Shown one piece after another: positions 39,521 through 40,616 of a stretch of 40,616 bases of DNA. Within the stretch, counting starts at the first letter, position 1, and each line of letters starts with the position of its first letter. Under the pieces are notes generated by a model that had not been told where the DNA came from, did no database searches, and saw only the letters and a list, made by a program, of their open reading frames with translations. Origin of the DNA: Colwellia sp. (GTDB lineage: Bacteria > Pseudomonadota > Gammaproteobacteria > Enterobacterales > Alteromonadaceae); assembly GCA_016745015.1 (NCBI GenBank), contig JADGDH010000012.1, forward strand, positions 1 to 40,616. The letters are read 5' to 3'. A program made the translations under genes and the position numbers.

Positions 39521-40616
39521 TTGATTATCGCCACCGATTTAAGCTTAGACCGAGGTGCAAAGAACCTAATAACGGCTTCTAGCTTCACTATTCATCCGAA
39601 TCATAAAGTAGGCTTGGTTGGCAGTAACGGTTGTGGTAAATCATCTCTATTTGCTGCTTTACTCGGAGAACTATCACCTGATGCAGGTGATTTAAATTTA
39701 CCCAGTAGTTGGTCTATCGCCACCGTAAAGCAAGAAACACCTTCGCTTGAGCAGTCGGCTCTTGATTATGTAATGGATGGTGATAAAGAATTCCGACAAC
39801 TTGAACAAGAACTAGAACAAGCACGTAAAAATGATGATGGTAATTTAGAAGCAATATTAATCAATAAAATAGATACCATTCATGGTTACAGCTTACCTGC
39901 ACGCGCTGGTGAATTGTTGCACGGCTTAGGCTTTTTACAAAATCAGCTAGCCAACCCAGTGAAAGACTTTTCAGGTGGTTGGCGAATGCGCTTAAACTTA
40001 GCACAAGCGTTAATAAGTCGCGCTGATTTACTACTGCTTGATGAACCAACCAACCATTTAGATTTAGATGCGGTTATTTGGCTGCAACGTTGGTTAAAAC
40101 GTTTTACGGGCACCTTAGTGTTAATTTCTCATGACAGAGATTTTCTTGATACCGTTATAGGTCAAATTTTACATATTGAACATCAACGTGCCAAGCTTTA
40201 CAGTGGTAATTATACCGCCTTTGAAAGGCAACGTGCTGAGCATTTAGCTCAACAAGACGTGCAATACCAAAAACAACAAAAAGAAGCGGCTCACTTAACG
40301 GCATTTGTTGATAGGTTCCGCGCAAAAGCCAGTAAAGCCAAACAAGCACAAAGTCGTTTAAAGCGTTTAGAAAAACTGCCTGATTTAGCACCTGCCCATG
40401 TAGATAGTCAGTTTACTTTCAGTTTTGAAGAGCCCGAAAGCCTACCTTATCCGCTGTTGTCGTTAACTGAAAGCCAATGTGGTTATAACACGGAAACTAT
40501 TATTCTTAACGATGTTAGCTTAACGCTAGTTCCTGGTAGCCGTATTGGTTTATTAGGTCGTAATGGTGCAGGTAAATCAACGTTAATCAAATCACTTGCT
40601 GGAGAAATAACATTAC
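39521..40616 (+). CDS. yheS: ABC-F family ATPase YheS (3' truncated by window edge), TTG start
   Basis: Open frame to window end: LIIATDLSLDRGAKNLI..., GSNGCGKSSL, FSGGWRMRLNLAQAL, LLLLDEPTNHLDLDAVIWL, LLGRNGAGKSTL; RBS aagga; missing from ORF track because no stop in window. Confidence 0.93.
   Translation, partial: MIIATDLSLDRGAKNLITASSFTIHPNHKVGLVGSNGCGKSSLFAALLGELSPDAGDLNLPSSWSIATVKQETPSLEQSALDYVMDGDKEFRQLEQELEQARKNDDGNLEAILINKIDTIHGYSLPARAGELLHGLGFLQNQLANPVKDFSGGWRMRLNLAQALISRADLLLLDEPTNHLDLDAVIWLQRWLKRFTGTLVLISHDRDFLDTVIGQILHIEHQRAKLYSGNYTAFERQRAEHLAQQDVQYQKQQKEAAHLTAFVDRFRAKASKAKQAQSRLKRLEKLPDLAPAHVDSQFTFSFEEPESLPYPLLSLTESQCGYNTETIILNDVSLTLVPGSRIGLLGRNGAGKSTLIKSLAGEITL

Overview
Chromosomal window, AT-rich, from a marine gammaproteobacterium (Colwellia/Thalassotalea-like by gene content; the taxon is inference). 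It splits into these blocks. (1) About 1-17.5 kb is an iron/heme island: a putative Mn/heavy-metal transporter (partial), two complementary bacterioferritin subunits, Bfd, a PepSY membrane protein, two TonB-dependent receptors with Fur-box-like sites, and a six-gene + strand operon encoding ExbB-like protein, DUF2149 protein, exported CobN-like chelatase, and FbpA/FbpB/FbpC-type Fe3+ ABC transporter. (2) About 17.5-20 kb holds a DUF1624-type membrane protein and an uncharacterised 455-aa protein. (3) An acyl-CoA synthetase gene is flanked by two divergent copies of one gene junction, an integration scar. (4) metF-metL-metB lies divergent to metJ, with an in-phase 8-bp met-box array. (5) A small accessory islet follows (Uma2 protein, PEP-CTERM remnant, nested palindrome), then hemE and a candidate sRNA. 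(6) Then come a thioesterase, S1/P1 nuclease, a Bacteroidetes-like secreted protein, a glycosyltransferase, and fkpA-WD40-slyX-[AAA ATPase, PEP-CTERM lectin-like protein]-yheV-yheS. The strongest system-level candidate is the Fur-box-associated operon, which couples an exported CobN-like chelatase and an ExbB/ExbD-like proton channel to a ferric-iron ABC transporter. I read this as a possible periplasmic heme-deferration pathway. No rRNA, tRNA, CRISPR array or complete IS was recognised by eye.
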